Of a DNA stretch of 64,000 bases, positions 36,701 through 51,189 are shown in pieces. The translations under genes were made by a program, and so were the position numbers. The first letter of the stretch is position 1. Every line of letters starts with the position of its first letter. Origin of the DNA: Gorsachius magnificus (taxonomy: Eukaryota > Chordata > Aves > Pelecaniformes > Ardeidae); contig CM067109.1 of the NCBI GenBank assembly GCA_034008185.1, forward strand, positions 37,170,885 to 37,234,884, given 5' to 3'. The notes beneath the pieces are model-generated. The model saw nothing but the letters and a program-made list of their open reading frames with translations, searched no databases and had not been told where the DNA came from.

Positions 36701-39700
36701 TCATTGCAGCCTCTCCAAGCAGGACTGTGTCCACCTGATATAGCCGGGATGTTGTCAAGCACATTTTAGCTTAAAGTACAAATGAAATCTTAATTTACAG
36801 TAATTAGTATATTTCTTGGGGGTCTTGAAGAATCACAGCTGTTACTAATCAGATTTATTTAAGAGCGTAACGTGAAACGGCATGTTTGCAAAAGTTCATA
36901 ATCACAGCAGAATTAAATCATTTCTACCGAGTATTTATTTGAAAAGTTCTATACACAAACTTTGAATATGGCAGAGAGTATTTCCCTAGCAGTTTAGGAT
37001 TGGTTTCATTCCTGCAAACCACTGTAACAATCCTGCTCACTTGCAGCAGGGTTCTTTATTTACACTCAGTTTTAGTTTTAAGACCTGTGACAAACACCAG
37101 ATTGCTCACGTTCATCACGACGCAGGCAGAGCCACCGCACATACTGCCCTCCCTGCCTCCTGGTGCTACCCGGCCGGCGGGCCAGCATGCTATGCTCCGG
37201 GCTCACTCCACAGCAGCTGGCTTGGCAGGTTTTTCCTCTGTAGACATCCATGTCCAGAGCTGGAAAAGGGGCTTTGAACTTCACAGGCCTCCTGGCACAT
37301 CAGCACTCACAGCCACAGTGTGACAATCACACCTGAAAATTATGATTCTCGTGCCAGTGTTATTCCTTCACTACTACAAAGACCAACCCTACACTTGCTG
37401 CCCACACAAAGACGAGTCCTGCTCATCTCAGCAAGAGTTTTGGACCCAGCGGAGATCTGGGGTCCTCCTGCCTCCAGAGCCACCAGCCTCTGCCTTGCCC
37501 TTCCCCACCCACAAACCCCTATCTCCAAAAACACAGGCTGCCCTTTTTTAAAACAGGTATAATATATAAAAATCTAACTTTTATGGATTTTAACCTCTGT
37601 GTTGAGCTAGGCTTCTGCTTCCCTGCTGAGGCTACTGACAAATTTTCCTAAACACTGCCAGGTGGAGGGATTTTTTTTTTTTTTTTTTTTGAAAGGAAGT
37701 TTTACTAGTTCAGTGGAAACTGGCCAAAAGCCATGAACTTGTTTCAGACAGCTGACCAGCCAGCTGCAAAGGGTAATGCCAATGCCCTTCCCTCGTGGCT
37801 GCAAACAGTCAACTCACTGTTGGCCTGGCAGCAAGAACACCATACAGCCCATGAGCAGCTTCCCTCAGAATGCACGTATTGTAAAGCTTCCTTCCACCTC
37901 TTCACCTGAGATTTATTACAACAAAATTGCTTACTGTACTTCTTTTCTGTCCTTCTTCTCTCTCCACGGCTATGTGTCAATCTTTCTTCCCCACAGAAGA
38001 AAAAAAAACCACCCTGCCTTTCCAAGCCAATCACTTGAGATGCTCAGCAATGATGGAAAACCTTCTTTTCTCTACCAATAGCTTGTGAGAAAAGTCGAAG
38101 GAGTCTCGTGAGATTTCCCAGGGGCAAGGAAAAGGGCGTGGGGATAGAGGAGAGTCCCATCTGGGCTTTTTTCCTCCCCCACCTACCAAATTATGTAGGA
38201 AGGGTAAAGAAATCAGGCAGAGAGACAAACGATGTCACTTGCATCTCTCCTGTGCCATCTGTTTTTTCCACTCCAAGCTTCCCATGTACTTTAGACAGTG
38301 ACAGCTCATCAGAAAGGAATCATCCCACGGCGTACTGCTGGTTTGTAAGGTAGCAAGAGCAATGAAATCTGGCACTTTCATCCTGCCCTCCCCTCCTATG
38401 CCCCAGTGCTTTGGATATCCCTCTGTACCAGTATGGATATGTACCTACAGCTTTTCTCTTAATCCCTCTGTGTCTAGAAACCTTCCACCACTCAGCCTCG
38501 ACCTTACAGCTACTTTCCTTGCTCCCTACAACCATTTTTTCCTTAACAGTCACTCTACATATCTGTGTCGCACCGCACGTGGGGTAGTTGGGATCCAGCA
38601 AGAGCAATATGGTACCACAGCTGTATCTGCTCATAATTTCAAGGTTTATGGGTTTCTTGTTGACTTACTTGGTCATGATGTTACCTTTTCGAAGATAATG
38701 TTTTTGAGAGATCGCACATACCAAAAGCGCTGATATGCCTCCATAAATTTTACTTTAACTTTATTAAGTGGGGAGCACCTATCAAAACCATCTTTCTCTT
38801 CATTAAAATATTTGGAGTGGAGCTTCAGTCAAAAAAATGCAGTCAAGGTAAATTGATACCTCAACCCGGACCATCTTAGCGGTTCTGCTAAGGAAAAAAA
38901 AAAAATAAAAAAATCTGCAAATTATTCATAGCTTTCTCGCAATCTCTCTCACAAGCTCACAGAGCAGGCATTAACCTGACATACAAACTTTTCCAAATAT
39001 TATTAACACTTCAAAGACACCACAAATATTGAAGTAGATAAATTCACTATTACTTATTCTCCTCCAATGTATCCTTCAGCAGGACAACACAGCTTCCCAT
39101 CTTTTGCCTGCTGAGTTAATGCTGAAAATATGCATTAGGTATGAAGTACTCCGTTCAAGAAGAGGGTTTCATTTAAACTGATAAAAAGTAAGGATTTTTC
39201 CTGCAGTTAAGGGAGACATTTTGTCCTTCTTTTTCCATTTAGTCTTGCAAGTTCCAGAAAAATGTTTAATCTTTTTATATCTCACACTGTAACATAAAGT
39301 TGCAATGGAGTTTAAAGCAGAGAATGACAGCAGCGACTTTAAGATGTTGTAGTGTTTTCTAGGCCAAAGACATGGCCAAAGACAGTGTCCCTGTTTCACA
39401 CCTGTTGATGTCAATGGAAACACTCCATATGTTCCTAGGAGATCACAGGTTCCATCACGAGACTGCAACATAATATTTTATGGAGTATCCCGCCTATGTC
39501 TTAACAGATAATCTGTCTAGTTAGTATTAGCTGCCTTGCCACCCAGCGGCACCTCTGTGTCATCCTAACTGGTTTCACCACAGAGTTGCAGAAACCACCT
39601 TTCCTTGTCCGAATTGGCGAGACCCGAGCTGGAGCTGGCAGCGTGTCTATGGAGCCAGGGCTGCCGAGACACCGCTCTCAGCAGGATGACTCGGTGCTGC

Positions 39701-42700
39701 AACACATTCCCCATCGCTTCGCACCTTCTGTTGGTCGCACTGAAAATCCAATGCCCTTAAAACCTCCCTATTTTCCAGGCTATGCAGTGAAGCACTGAGA
39801 TGGGCTTGGGACAGATGCCTGCAGAGCCTGTGGTTTGTACTGATAAGAACTGGAGGCTTCCAGTCTTAACTTCTCCAAACCTGAAGCCGCTAGCTCGCAC
39901 AAAGTAGAAATCTAAATAAACAAATGCCCGGTCTGAAAAGTCTGGTTTATCAGCAGGTAACAGGCACGAGTGAAGCAATCGGGCAACAGCTTTATTTGCA
40001 GGTGAATTTCCTTGCATCACCAATGCATTTCCAGTGCATCATCTTCACGACGTACCCAGGAAGAGAAAGCCTGGAGTCTTTCATAATTCTTTTGGCACAT
40101 CTGACTTATGCATTTGAGTTGTTTCTGCTCTAAGTCCCTACACATTTTAGCCAAGACACATTTTAAACACACAAAACCCACTATTTTTTTTTTTTTAAAG
40201 TGAGACCTGATCAGAAGAACTGAGTGCTTTCTTTGTGAACACATCACCTTTTTCCTACACACAATACCAGCTGCTTGACAGCAGCTTTCTACCCAAGGCT
40301 TTGCCTAAAACCACCTGCAGGCTTGCAGATCTAAGACTGAGGTGTGGACCAAGCAGAGGGCAAAGGTGTGAACTGCAGTCAGAAGCAAGCATCTGTCCAT
40401 ATAGCAGTTTCAGGGTGCAAATACAAACACGCCACCTTTTCAGAAAGGTGCTCCCCAGATGGGAGTCCACTGTACCCCAGCAAAACAGATTTGGGGAGAT
40501 GCAAATTTAAAGCCCTGAAGAGGCCCAAAGTCAGCATGTGAGCACAGGCATCTTGATCAGCCAGCTGTGCCCTTCTGCTGACTTCTCAGCCTGTGTGGAT
40601 CTCAAGAGATCAGCAGGAGCAGGAGCAGAATTACTCCAAAACATATAAAACACTCACAGTGGGTACATTGCTTTGAAATAAAACAAACAAACAAACAAAA
40701 ACAAAACATGCTAACCCTGTGAAGTTGTTTTTGTTAAGACGTGAGCACTCTGGCTTCAGCCCTTAATGCAAAAGTAACTTCTGGATGGCTAAAAGAGCCA
40801 TTTCCAGAATCTGCATTTTACCTGTTCCGGATCCATGATAGGACTATTGTCAAGAAAATGAAGGCTGAAAGATGCTGTGTCTCAAGCAAGACACAAACGA
40901 AATTGTTTAAAATAAGCACTGAGTTCACATGGGACTGACCTGAGGCAAAATCTGAATCCAAATGCACACTATTTCTCAAGAAGTCAAAAAAAATCGATTG
41001 GAAAATTGAAAATTAAAATGGCCTTAGATTTGTGGGTCAACGTCATTTCTAGCTGATTTCTAAATCATTTTTTAAATGAAGAATTACTTGAATTACTATC
41101 TCTTTATTCTTCTAAACACTGGGACAACATGCAGCTGCTGCTGTCTATTTTTCTGCATCTTGCTAAAACTTTATATAATTCTAAATTCTGAAAGTTCTGT
41201 AAACATAAGAGGTATTCAAATACTATTTTGAGCTACAGAACATATACTTCATACGAGCAAGGGGAAATGCTAGAACTACTGCCAGAAACTATTTAATAGC
41301 TTGAAGCAACTTCTACCCTCTTGTTTGAACAGGAGAAAAAAAAATATTGTTGAAAGGACATGGTATCTCTTTCTATCTTCTCTTCTCTCTAAAATATCCA
41401 ACTAATTTGCCTTAACTTAATCCGTTCTTTTAGCCTTCCTTCCCTGTGATTATTAAAGAACTAAGCGGTAAGAGAACAGGAGCTCAAGATACACCAAGTG
41501 AATGTTAACCTGGGACACCATTTTGATAATATTCACAGCCAGTTTCTGCTCAGTGCAAATTGTATTATTTTGTGTTCAACTGGTTGCACTTGTGTAGTTT
41601 GGTTGTCTTATCTATCCTGTAGGGCTGAGCAAAACGGTGCAACCACTGAAACTAAACATGAATTTATTTTCTGTAAAAGCAGGGCTGAGACATGAAAGCT
41701 GTGAAAGAATCTTGTTAGCAATTCTCTGTGTAGGCAGCATGTCTCACTTTAATCATATGCATTACGGCCTTCATCCATCGCTGCGAATTCACTCCTGCTT
41801 TTCTGCACATCAGTTTGGCTAACCCACTTTCTAATGTCTCTGTCTCTGCATAAGAAAGCTGAAAACTATATTGCTTCTTACATGGCAAACAGCAAGACAA
41901 CACACACACAGAGAATCAGGGCCTTTGAAGAGCATGGCTCGTGTCCATCATTTCCTGTTTTTGTTCCATGTTTTTCTCTACCGCAGTTATCATCTGGACG
42001 CCTGAAGTGTCTGCACTGAGATTCTGAAACACAAGAGGGCAGGCTGCATGCAAAGGAAAAAGCAGAGTGCATTTTCCCACTAGGTTTCGCAGTGTAAATA
42101 GCCCGGTTGAACAGGCCGTCGGAAAACTCTGTGTTTGAGCCGTGTTTCTCACTTTCAGCATAAAAATACGTGACCACGCTCCTCTGCTGTTTCCCTGGAC
42201 AATGTACTGCTTGTTACAGCTCTACCTCTGCAGTCAGAAACCGTGTCAAAAGGTGAAAGGTCCTTCACTCCTGAAATCCATAGCCATTTCTGAGGCCGCC
42301 ATGTAACAGCAAGAAAAGTTACTTGCCGTGTTCCAGGATTCAACATGCAATGTCAGGAAAATACAATGGATTCTCTCCCAGTAAATTCCATCCATTGAAA
42401 CCTTTAAGGCGCTCCCCCCATAAATGTATTTTGGTAAATGTGTTGTGCTCATTCTTATACAACCCTGTTTTTTAAGTGCGGGTAGTTGTTAGAGCAGGCT
42501 GTCATATGATGGTTGTCTGGAAGTGGGCAGCGCAGCTGCGAAGTAGCACTCCAGCCCCCCTACTGACACGTTCTCTGCTGGTTTACTGTCAAAAAATTTC
42601 CAGTACTAAAGTCTTTGAAGCTAAAATATCAATTCAATGTACAGATGCCATCACAGTGCAATGCCTTCTTGATGCTTTTGATATTCGTTTGCTCATGAGT

Positions 42701-45700
42701 TAGTTTCTGCCAAAAATTTTATATTTCAGTAATTAAAGATTCCTACTGAAGTCAGCAAGACTTACCTCACTGATATGAACGAGTCCGAGGTTAGCTTTTC
42801 TAGACAAATCCCATGCCTGGTGAAATAAATACGTACATGCAATCTGAAGTAAAACTGGGCGCTCACTTTTCTGTCTGATGTTAACAAGATCAAAAGTTAG
42901 ATCCTGCTAACCCATGCTTTTGTGCCTCAGCCCAGCTCCTCTGAACAACGAAACTCGTTCTGATGACATATTCCTGTATGCTAAGGCAGCTTGTTTGCAT
43001 AGAGGTTTACAGATGGGAATCCCAATAGCTGTATCTTGGGAGCCTGGCACAAAGGCGGAGGTCAGGATTAATCCTAAAAAAACAGTGGTGTAAGCATCTG
43101 TGTAGGTGCTCCAGGTTTTGAAAAGTTCTTTTAAGTTCTTTGACTGTGACAACAATGAATTCTTTCATCAGTTTCAAACTAAAACAGATTACTGACCATT
43201 TATGGCAAAAAAAAAAAAAAAAGGGTCTAAAGAACTGATCTCAGGGTAAATTGATGCAAGCATTCCTACAGACCTCTTCTCCAACATTAGCAGTCATTAT
43301 ACAGTCTACACTTTCCACCCTTCTGCAGCACATCACCAGCACATAGTTGCACCAACATTTAACAGAAAGGGCCTGGCTGAATTGCCTCTCTCACATAAAC
43401 AACACTCGAGTTGGGTGCTACTTGGGGTTTTTTTGCAAATGATGTTACCTCAAGGATTTCAGCTACATGAGAGAGCTTATGACATAAACACAGAAAAACA
43501 CAAAACCAGTTGGTCAAAAATGTAAAGGGTGCACCAAAAAGAATTTGCGTGTCAGAGAACTTACTCTGTGACATACTTTGCCTTTTAGTTTCAAAGTTTT
43601 TTGCTGATCGATACTTTAACACACGTATGTAGTACTCTAAGAAAAACGTTCTGACAAATCAAAACTGCATTATTCTTGCAGTCAGCCAGTCAGTTACCAG
43701 CCTTCATCTCACACCTTCAGGCTATCAGCTCCAGGTTGGCTAAATTTGCCTTTTGGACTATACATGCTGTTGAACAAGAACATGAGCTTTTTTTTTTTTT
43801 TTTTATCTTGGGAAAGGAAGTGTTCTGGCAGTGTCTCTAGCTCTTATGCTTACAACAGGATAAAGCAAAAAAGACGACACCACCCTACAACATACACGTC
43901 TCGTGACGGAATTAATCAGTATATCTGAACATGCTGAACTTCCCTCCAACAGAATTAAAAGGAAACACCTTGCAGATAATAATGAAAAAGTGTAGTGGCT
44001 CATGCAAAAATCTTTCCTCTTCCCACAACAGCTCTTTAAGGATCCAGTTCTTGATTTCTTTTTAAAGAAAAATAAATTCCTATACAAATTCAAGAATAAT
44101 TTCACCAGGTAAGAAAAAAAGCATCCCGAATAATCACTACAAAAAAGTTTGTGTTATTACTTCTTCACAAAACCTGAAAAGACTCTTCTCCTTAATTCCT
44201 TTCCCAGAACAAAAAAAAATTCTGCACATTGCATTTTTATGAAATAAAGTTTTACTGCACGGATACAGTTCTTAAAAAATATGTTGCATAATCACCTTCC
44301 TATAACAGACTACAGCAAATTTACAAAATCAATTTAACTGTGGCCATTTCTGATTAACATGGTTAGGACCAGTAAGTTGTAACTGCAGAAGCTGTGCATT
44401 TGTAATTAATAAGTACAAATTGTTCAGAAGTGGAATGGGTTGAACACTATTAGAAGTTCATACACATAGCACCAAATTCTGTTCATACAGAAAACTAAAT
44501 TCAAAAGTGGATTTAATACATGATGCCCTTCTTTCATTAGAGAGCTATGATGAAGAGTGAGTACTATAAAGACTATGACCTGAGGTTCAAGATTGCAGTT
44601 AAACAGCCGGTGATCCTCCCTATATAATAAAAAAGGCATTTTGAATCAAATACCAGGCTGCATTTAGCCATACTCATGGAGTGAAATACTATTCAAGGAA
44701 GATAATCCCATGGGACTCAACCTCTACTTTGCCATCAGGCAGCAGACAGTGGGCTGTAACCCGCCTGTGGGGCAAGCGGCAGAAAAGCAACTCCAGACAG
44801 CATCTTTTTCCTCCCATCCCATCCCATCTTTTTCCTTGCCCTGGTGTTTTGAGGCGGGATGCCGTGGCATCCTCTTGGCCCATGCTGATTTCCCACACAG
44901 ACTCAGGCGCAGCGGCCAGGGCTCGCCTGCCCTCCCATCACTCCTCCCCATCCACCTGCACCAAAGGACCAGCGGGCAGGGAAGCTCTGCGGCAGAAGTG
45001 GGGACAACTTCCCTCTCTCTCAGGTCCCTTCGCGAGCATGCAGCCCAAGCCAAGTTTTAACCTTCTGGGAACATTCAGGCAGTAAGATGCTATTCAACAC
45101 GTGCAAGATTTGCAAAGCAAACTCTGCAACGCTGCTGTAAGGACACAAATACAACAATTGCTTTTAACAGTTTCTTCCCTTGATGAGATTAGTACATGCG
45201 ATGCTAAAATTCAGCTGCTTGGGGATGCAGAAGAACTCTTTTGACCAACCATAAAAAAACTGAAAGAACTACATTGACCAATAAATGGAGTAAGGGCTTG
45301 TGGCGGAGGTGTTCAGTAGGAACTCATCTGTACTCTCCAACGGGAACAAGACTGGGCCTCTATACTGACTATACAAAGTGAGTTATTGCTCACTTCTCTG
45401 TGTCTTAGAGGTAAAAAATAAATAATAAGCAATAAAAATCATTAATTACTGTTAAAGAAAGTACAAACTTACCTTACAGACCTGCTTAAATTAATTTCTC
45501 TAAGTGGAGTACAATAAATTCTGAGGAGAAAAACACAACTGAATTTGTACCTCTACAGCTTTTGACCTAAGAAATTTTTCCACTGCTAACAATTTTCTTA
45601 TGCAATCACCAGCTCCCTTATTCCAAAGGGAACTACAAAATGACCAGGGCAAATTATTTTTTTTCTACCAGACTGTCAATCTGCTAGATACGCGTGCACT

Positions 45701-48700
45701 GTGCGCGTAACAGGAAAGGCTGGGATTAATTTCATGTAAAAAAAAAACAGAGTATGCAAAAGCCAGATTATAAAACAGAAACTTCCATACTATGTGAGAG
45801 TATAAAATTACAAATCCAGATTTTCTGTGCATCTACCAGCAAACAAAGCTTGGACTTTAATTTGTTCAGCTGGTAAGGGTCCTGAAGGGGGATTACAAAT
45901 AACAGGCACGTGTTCTCAATCTGCTTGTTGATCTCACTTGAAAAATTGACAAGATTGCGTAGTAAAGTCCCAAGCTGAAGCTTTAAAACTCGTCTCTGAA
46001 TGCAAGCTAACCATCTGAAAGTAAAAAAGTGGCTAATTTTCCAGATTAGTTCCAATTAAGCTGAATTCTTTAATCTAAACTGCACAGCTTTTAACATGAT
46101 CCTTTGCTTGATGTGAATATTCAAGGTTTTGGGGTTTTTTTGTGAGCAGAAGATACGTATCGAGCTTATCTGTGCAAGAACCAAACTGCTTTATTAGAAC
46201 TAGAGGGAAATCACTTAATTCTGGAGACACTGTAATGTAAAGTGCAAAAGAAATGGGATTTAAACATCTGCTAAAACATGTAGTTTACTCCTGCTCACAC
46301 AGAAGTGATGAAATCTTTTCTCAATGGGAAAGGAAAAAGGAGACCATGATTTGCTTAGTGAAAGATGTTTGTGCATTATTTTATATTAAGCATAACTGTC
46401 AAAACAATTAATATTCAGCACTACATTGACAAGTCAGTCTTCCAGCTACTTTCCTGTTAGACCTATTTACTGCTTTACCATTTTTCTCATTTGTCAAAAA
46501 AGATATTTCTGACTACTCAGCTCCACATTTCTGAAAGTATGCATGTTTTAATGCTGAATTTGTGAATTGATATTGAAACATTATTAAAAAAAAACAGTGC
46601 CAATGCTAACACAGTGCTGAAATAGCACTAGTTCTGTCTGAAAAAAAAGTTTACTTCCCCTTTTCTACTTTGTAATTCAAGCTGCTCCGCTTGAACAAAA
46701 GGGTATTTATTGTCATTTTATTAAATTTAAGGTAACAATAAACATTAACTCAGTCTCAAACATGATGTCATGCTTTATGTAGCTAGGTTAAAAGAGAACA
46801 TAAAACAAATTACCTGGATTGCTCAGGAAACCCTAAATGCCCTAATTTACCCAACCATTTATCAGCAGGACTAATGAAAAGCCTTTCTTGCTCTTGCAAT
46901 GGGTAAAGGTAGCCATTAGTCTCTGAACTGTACAATTTCACCAGCAAGACAAAACAAAAGGCAAATCTTAGGAGTAAATATCAGCTGGACGTTCACATAA
47001 CAAGGTCCAGAGAGACATATCCAGAAGTTTCCTCTTTTAATCCAACTCTGAATAATGTTGGATGCTGTTCTCTGTTCCTTTAGAGCTCTACTACTGCCAA
47101 AATAACTGCAAGGCTTGCAAGTCCAAGTATATCTCAAGCCTTTCCCAAGGCACCCCAACACTATCTGAGGCACTGAAACTATGGCAACCGAATAAGAAAG
47201 CAGCTTCCATGATTAATAGATGAAGATCCCAGCGACAGTGCCTAGCTAGGCCATAATTCAGGAATGCAGGAGGAATTAGCATAGAATCCATCTCAATCTA
47301 CCAATAAAAAGTAGATTTCAAAAGGCATCAGCAAATCAGCAATTTTTTTTTCTGCTAAAAAAAATATTCTATAGAACTATAAACTGTTCAAATTCTCATT
47401 AACATTTCAATGAATGGCTGCCTCGAGTGCAAGTAATGGATAAATGTTCATGAACAATGGTGAAGGAACCAACATAGCAAATTTCCCATCCGACTATCAA
47501 AGCCATACGTAGGAATACTCAATATATAAAACATTTGAGTGAAGCTGAGCAAGTGGAGATAAGAAAGTAGAAATAATGTTTGCTGCAGTCAGGAATATAT
47601 TTGGACACAGTTTTTCCCATTGTGTTGGGGATTCATATAAGAGAGTGCTTTTTCCACTCGCTGAACTGGAACACCTGACCATATCTATTATATACTCTAC
47701 ACATTTTCATTACTAGAAGGCCCTGTGAGTCTGTCAGGGTCATTGCAAAATTGATGAGGGTTTGGAATACCTTTTTTTTAAAGCGCATAATCAAATTTCC
47801 ACCATTATCTCCAGTAAAAATACTATTACAGTCTTCATCCACTAGACAGTCTCAGACTAAGGTGAAAGGATGGAACAAAAATATTCTTTATTTCTTTCCA
47901 CTTTCATAAACATTAAGTTTTCACTAAAGGCAATTGGCTACAGAGATCATAAAAGCACAGGAATGCTTTTTTTGCCTGTTATCACACAAAGGGTATAACC
48001 CTGCAGTTCAAGGTACGGCTTTACCTGGGGAGGGTGAGGCAGAAGGAGCCAAAGGCTTCCCATAGCAAGGACAGCACTGCCGTGTCGCACGATGTGCTGC
48101 AGTGCTGTGCATCTGCCCCTTGAAACTCTTTAACTTCAGCGTCGCATGACTGTTGTAGAACTATATTTCTATAGGAAGTTCCTCGGTAGCAGTTTTATCG
48201 GTAGCTAAAAAAAAACCCTGAAAAAAATGGCATGGGGTAGTCCATGATATGTGAATTTCAAGTATCTCGTATAAATACTCTATATAGAAATGCCTATTAT
48301 TAACAATACTTTTAAAGGAAAGGTCATCACTGAATGTAGTGAATTACCATATGTCTTCACTCTAGAGATACAGCAACTGGCAGTTCTGTTAATAGCTGGT
48401 TTATCTACTTCATTTTACATCTCTATTTCAGCCACTAAAGAAACACTTCGGGGTTGGGGAAAAATTCCTTCCCTACAGAAATGACTCTGTATTCACATAC
48501 AGCATAGTATGCCCCTCCTTTTGGCTAATAAGTAACTACAGTTCTATACTGGGAAAGACTTCAAAAGGTTTTGCAGCAAATTACAGGATAATTCATGTTG
48601 GGTTTTTCTCATTTTCTTCTTCATTTTTTGAAAGCTTTTTTTTTTAAAAAAAAAAGTGATACCTACTTCCTTTTTTTATTAAACTATAGCTAGAGCTAAA

Positions 48701-51189
48701 CTTTAGATTTCAGAGGGCATAAGTCTGGCAGCCTCATTTATGTTCATCTGGTGCATGAAAGCTGAGAATACGATTATTTTATGGGGGAGGCATAGATCTC
48801 TCTTCCCTGCTTCCAGTGGCCCCACTATTAACTGTTAGCAGCCTTTATAAGTCTGAAGCGACAAAACCTGCAAATGCCTCTATGCCTGTCTTTCAATGAA
48901 CCCTCCTAGAACTTCCAGAATACCCTGCTGCTGTAGGTGCGTATCTCTCCTTTTTTTTTTTTCCTCCCTCAGTTCCCATACCACATTTAATTTTGAACCC
49001 TTTCACATCTTCCAGCTCCTAAAACAGGGTAGGCAAACGAGCAGCTTGGAAACTCCAGAAGACACGCGGGACATGCAATATGTATAAACGTAACACAGTA
49101 GGTGGCACTCTTCCCTTTAAATGCTAAAGCAGTGTCTTGGAGCTGTGCTGCCATACTTGCCATGTTGCAATCAAGACCCAAACCCAAAGCATTGTTCACC
49201 ATGGACAATTAAAGATGCCTTAACACTGTATAAACGTGAACATTCGGTTATTTCCATGGCCACAGGTAATGGTTTAGTTGTCTCACAACACAGCACATAA
49301 AGAAAATAAAGATGAGCAAACTCTCATCTGCCGGGTTTGGACTTGAACTGGGGAAGTCCAACTCCGCCTTTGCGGACCCTACGCACATCTCAGCTGTTCC
49401 TCACTCAAGAGACTGGTGTGACACGCCAAAAATTAAAACATTCCCATAGAGGGGGGTCAGGCTCAGGCCCAGGCTTTCCCCCAGCTGCTTCTTTCTTCTG
49501 CCTTTGCACACTGTTCATGGTTGCTGTATGCTGTTTATCAGCAGCTGGACTCCATGTTACTACTGACTGTATCTTACTGCCAAAACGATCTCTGCCTATG
49601 CCTCACCCACCTCAGAGTAATCCTGATACACAGAATTAATGAGCATAAAATGCTCAAACGGTCACCAGTAAAAACCACTGGGTGTTCGTCTTATTCTTCT
49701 GTTGCCCCATTAAGACAAAGCTTGTCACAATTTGTCAGACACGACTTGCTCCATAACACGCACCATAGGTCTGACTTTTAACGCTGAAGGTTGATCCAGA
49801 GCAAATGTACTCGCAAGACACCTTCAGGTCCTCACCAAGTATTGATTCCCAACAAAGAACAGCATTTTTCAGATTGGGTCCTAAACATGAAAAAGAGGCC
49901 CTATTTGAGTAATATACCAGCAACTGCCTACTCTCGCTAGGTCAGCAAAGCTTACCTGGGTGAATGAGTCTGGGAAGGATAAGGGCTAAGGATTTACCTC
50001 CTCAATAAATGAAGAGCAGGAAGTAAAATACTGCAACATCTGCATCAAATCAGGATAGAGAAAACTTCTGCTTTAGTATGGTTCAACTTTCATCTAGCAT
50101 ATGCTGCGTCTAATGGAGTTGAATGTTATTTTCCAGAGTTTACCTGGCTGGCTGCTTTCAGCACTCTGCTACAGCGTATGGGAATCAGATACTATACACA
50201 AAACATTTGTTTGGGTAGTATAACAATGTACTCTTGCAAACTAGTTGTATGCGAGGCATGTATTAGCTCAGGTCAATTTAATCCTAAAACATTTTATGTC
50301 TCCCCTGCTGTAAACCATGCAAACTCCTTTCATGTGTATTTATGTATGGCTCTTCAAAACAAGATGACAAATTTCCCCTTCCCTTTACAAAACAAGCACA
50401 AGCAAGTTCACAATCACCTACTTCCTTTTTAATGCAAACAGTTCTAGTCTGGATTTATCACAGGTCATTAATTTGATCTCTCTCCTTTTCTTTTTCTTTT
50501 TTTTTTTTTTCCCTTTTCAAAAATTCAGTGAAAGCAACTCCTCACCCTTAGCCTGAACTACCTCCTTCTTCAGTCTTAAACTCCAGTAACTTCGATCCTA
50601 TATTTGCAAGCATTAAGGGGGGACTATGGCTAATACTCACTTTCATCTTCAAGTAGCTAGAGATGTTAGCCAGTCAAGTTTCTCATAGATGTTAGTGCCC
50701 AATTATTTTTTGGTTCAGGTAGTATGAGTTCAGTTACTACGGTTGGTTTTGTGGTTAAGTAAGAATACACAGTTTTAATGCAGACTAATTGAAGATACAT
50801 AGAACATCTATGACCATATGATTTATCTTCCCTGAAAGTATTCACCCATGTGTCAAGCGTTTGATTCCTACAACATGAAAAGCAAATGTTGCAAATATAC
50901 TTTACAGTATTACTTACTTTTTAAAATTCATTTAGCATTCAGACAGAAACCTCACCTGGGCATTCTGCTCCTGAACTAAACTTCCATGAAAGCCAGAGAT
51001 TTTCTCCAGTGAAGGCTGGTGGAGAACGGAGATCAATGTTCTTATGTGTAGAAAATTGTTTGGCTTTAAAGAGAGCTAGTATATATTCTCTTTGTCTTAT
51101 ATCTTATGAGAAGCTACCGTATTAAAAATGGGTTCCTTTTAGATAAAATTACATCCTAGACAGTGAAACGCCTTGGCAACTGTTACAAA
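36701..51189. other. intron 1, distal block (towards the promoter)
   Basis: AT-rich non-coding sequence with simple repeats (40681-40707 and several long homopolymers). A GC-richer patch at about 44,790-45,060 has open frames of 109 to 134 codons on both strands and a CCCAT triplication but no recognisable protein features. The final bases before 51,190 are ordinary. Confidence 0.5.
40681..40707. repeat. AAAC simple repeat
   Basis: About six imperfect AAAC units, preceded by AAATA. A short microsatellite. Confidence 0.9.

Larger units (their letters stand above)
2940..51189 (-). other. SEMA6A: SEMA6A intron 1 (inferred)
   Basis: I infer that everything between the leader-exon acceptor at 2940 and the GC-rich segment starting near 51,190 is one long first intron. 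The sequence is AT-rich with many stops in all frames. I recognise no further SEMA6A coding segment, consistent with the signal peptide exon being the first coding one. Long first introns are usual for class 6 semaphorins. An additional non-coding exon or alternative promoter inside this span (for example near 36 kb) cannot be excluded from sequence alone. Confidence 0.6.
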
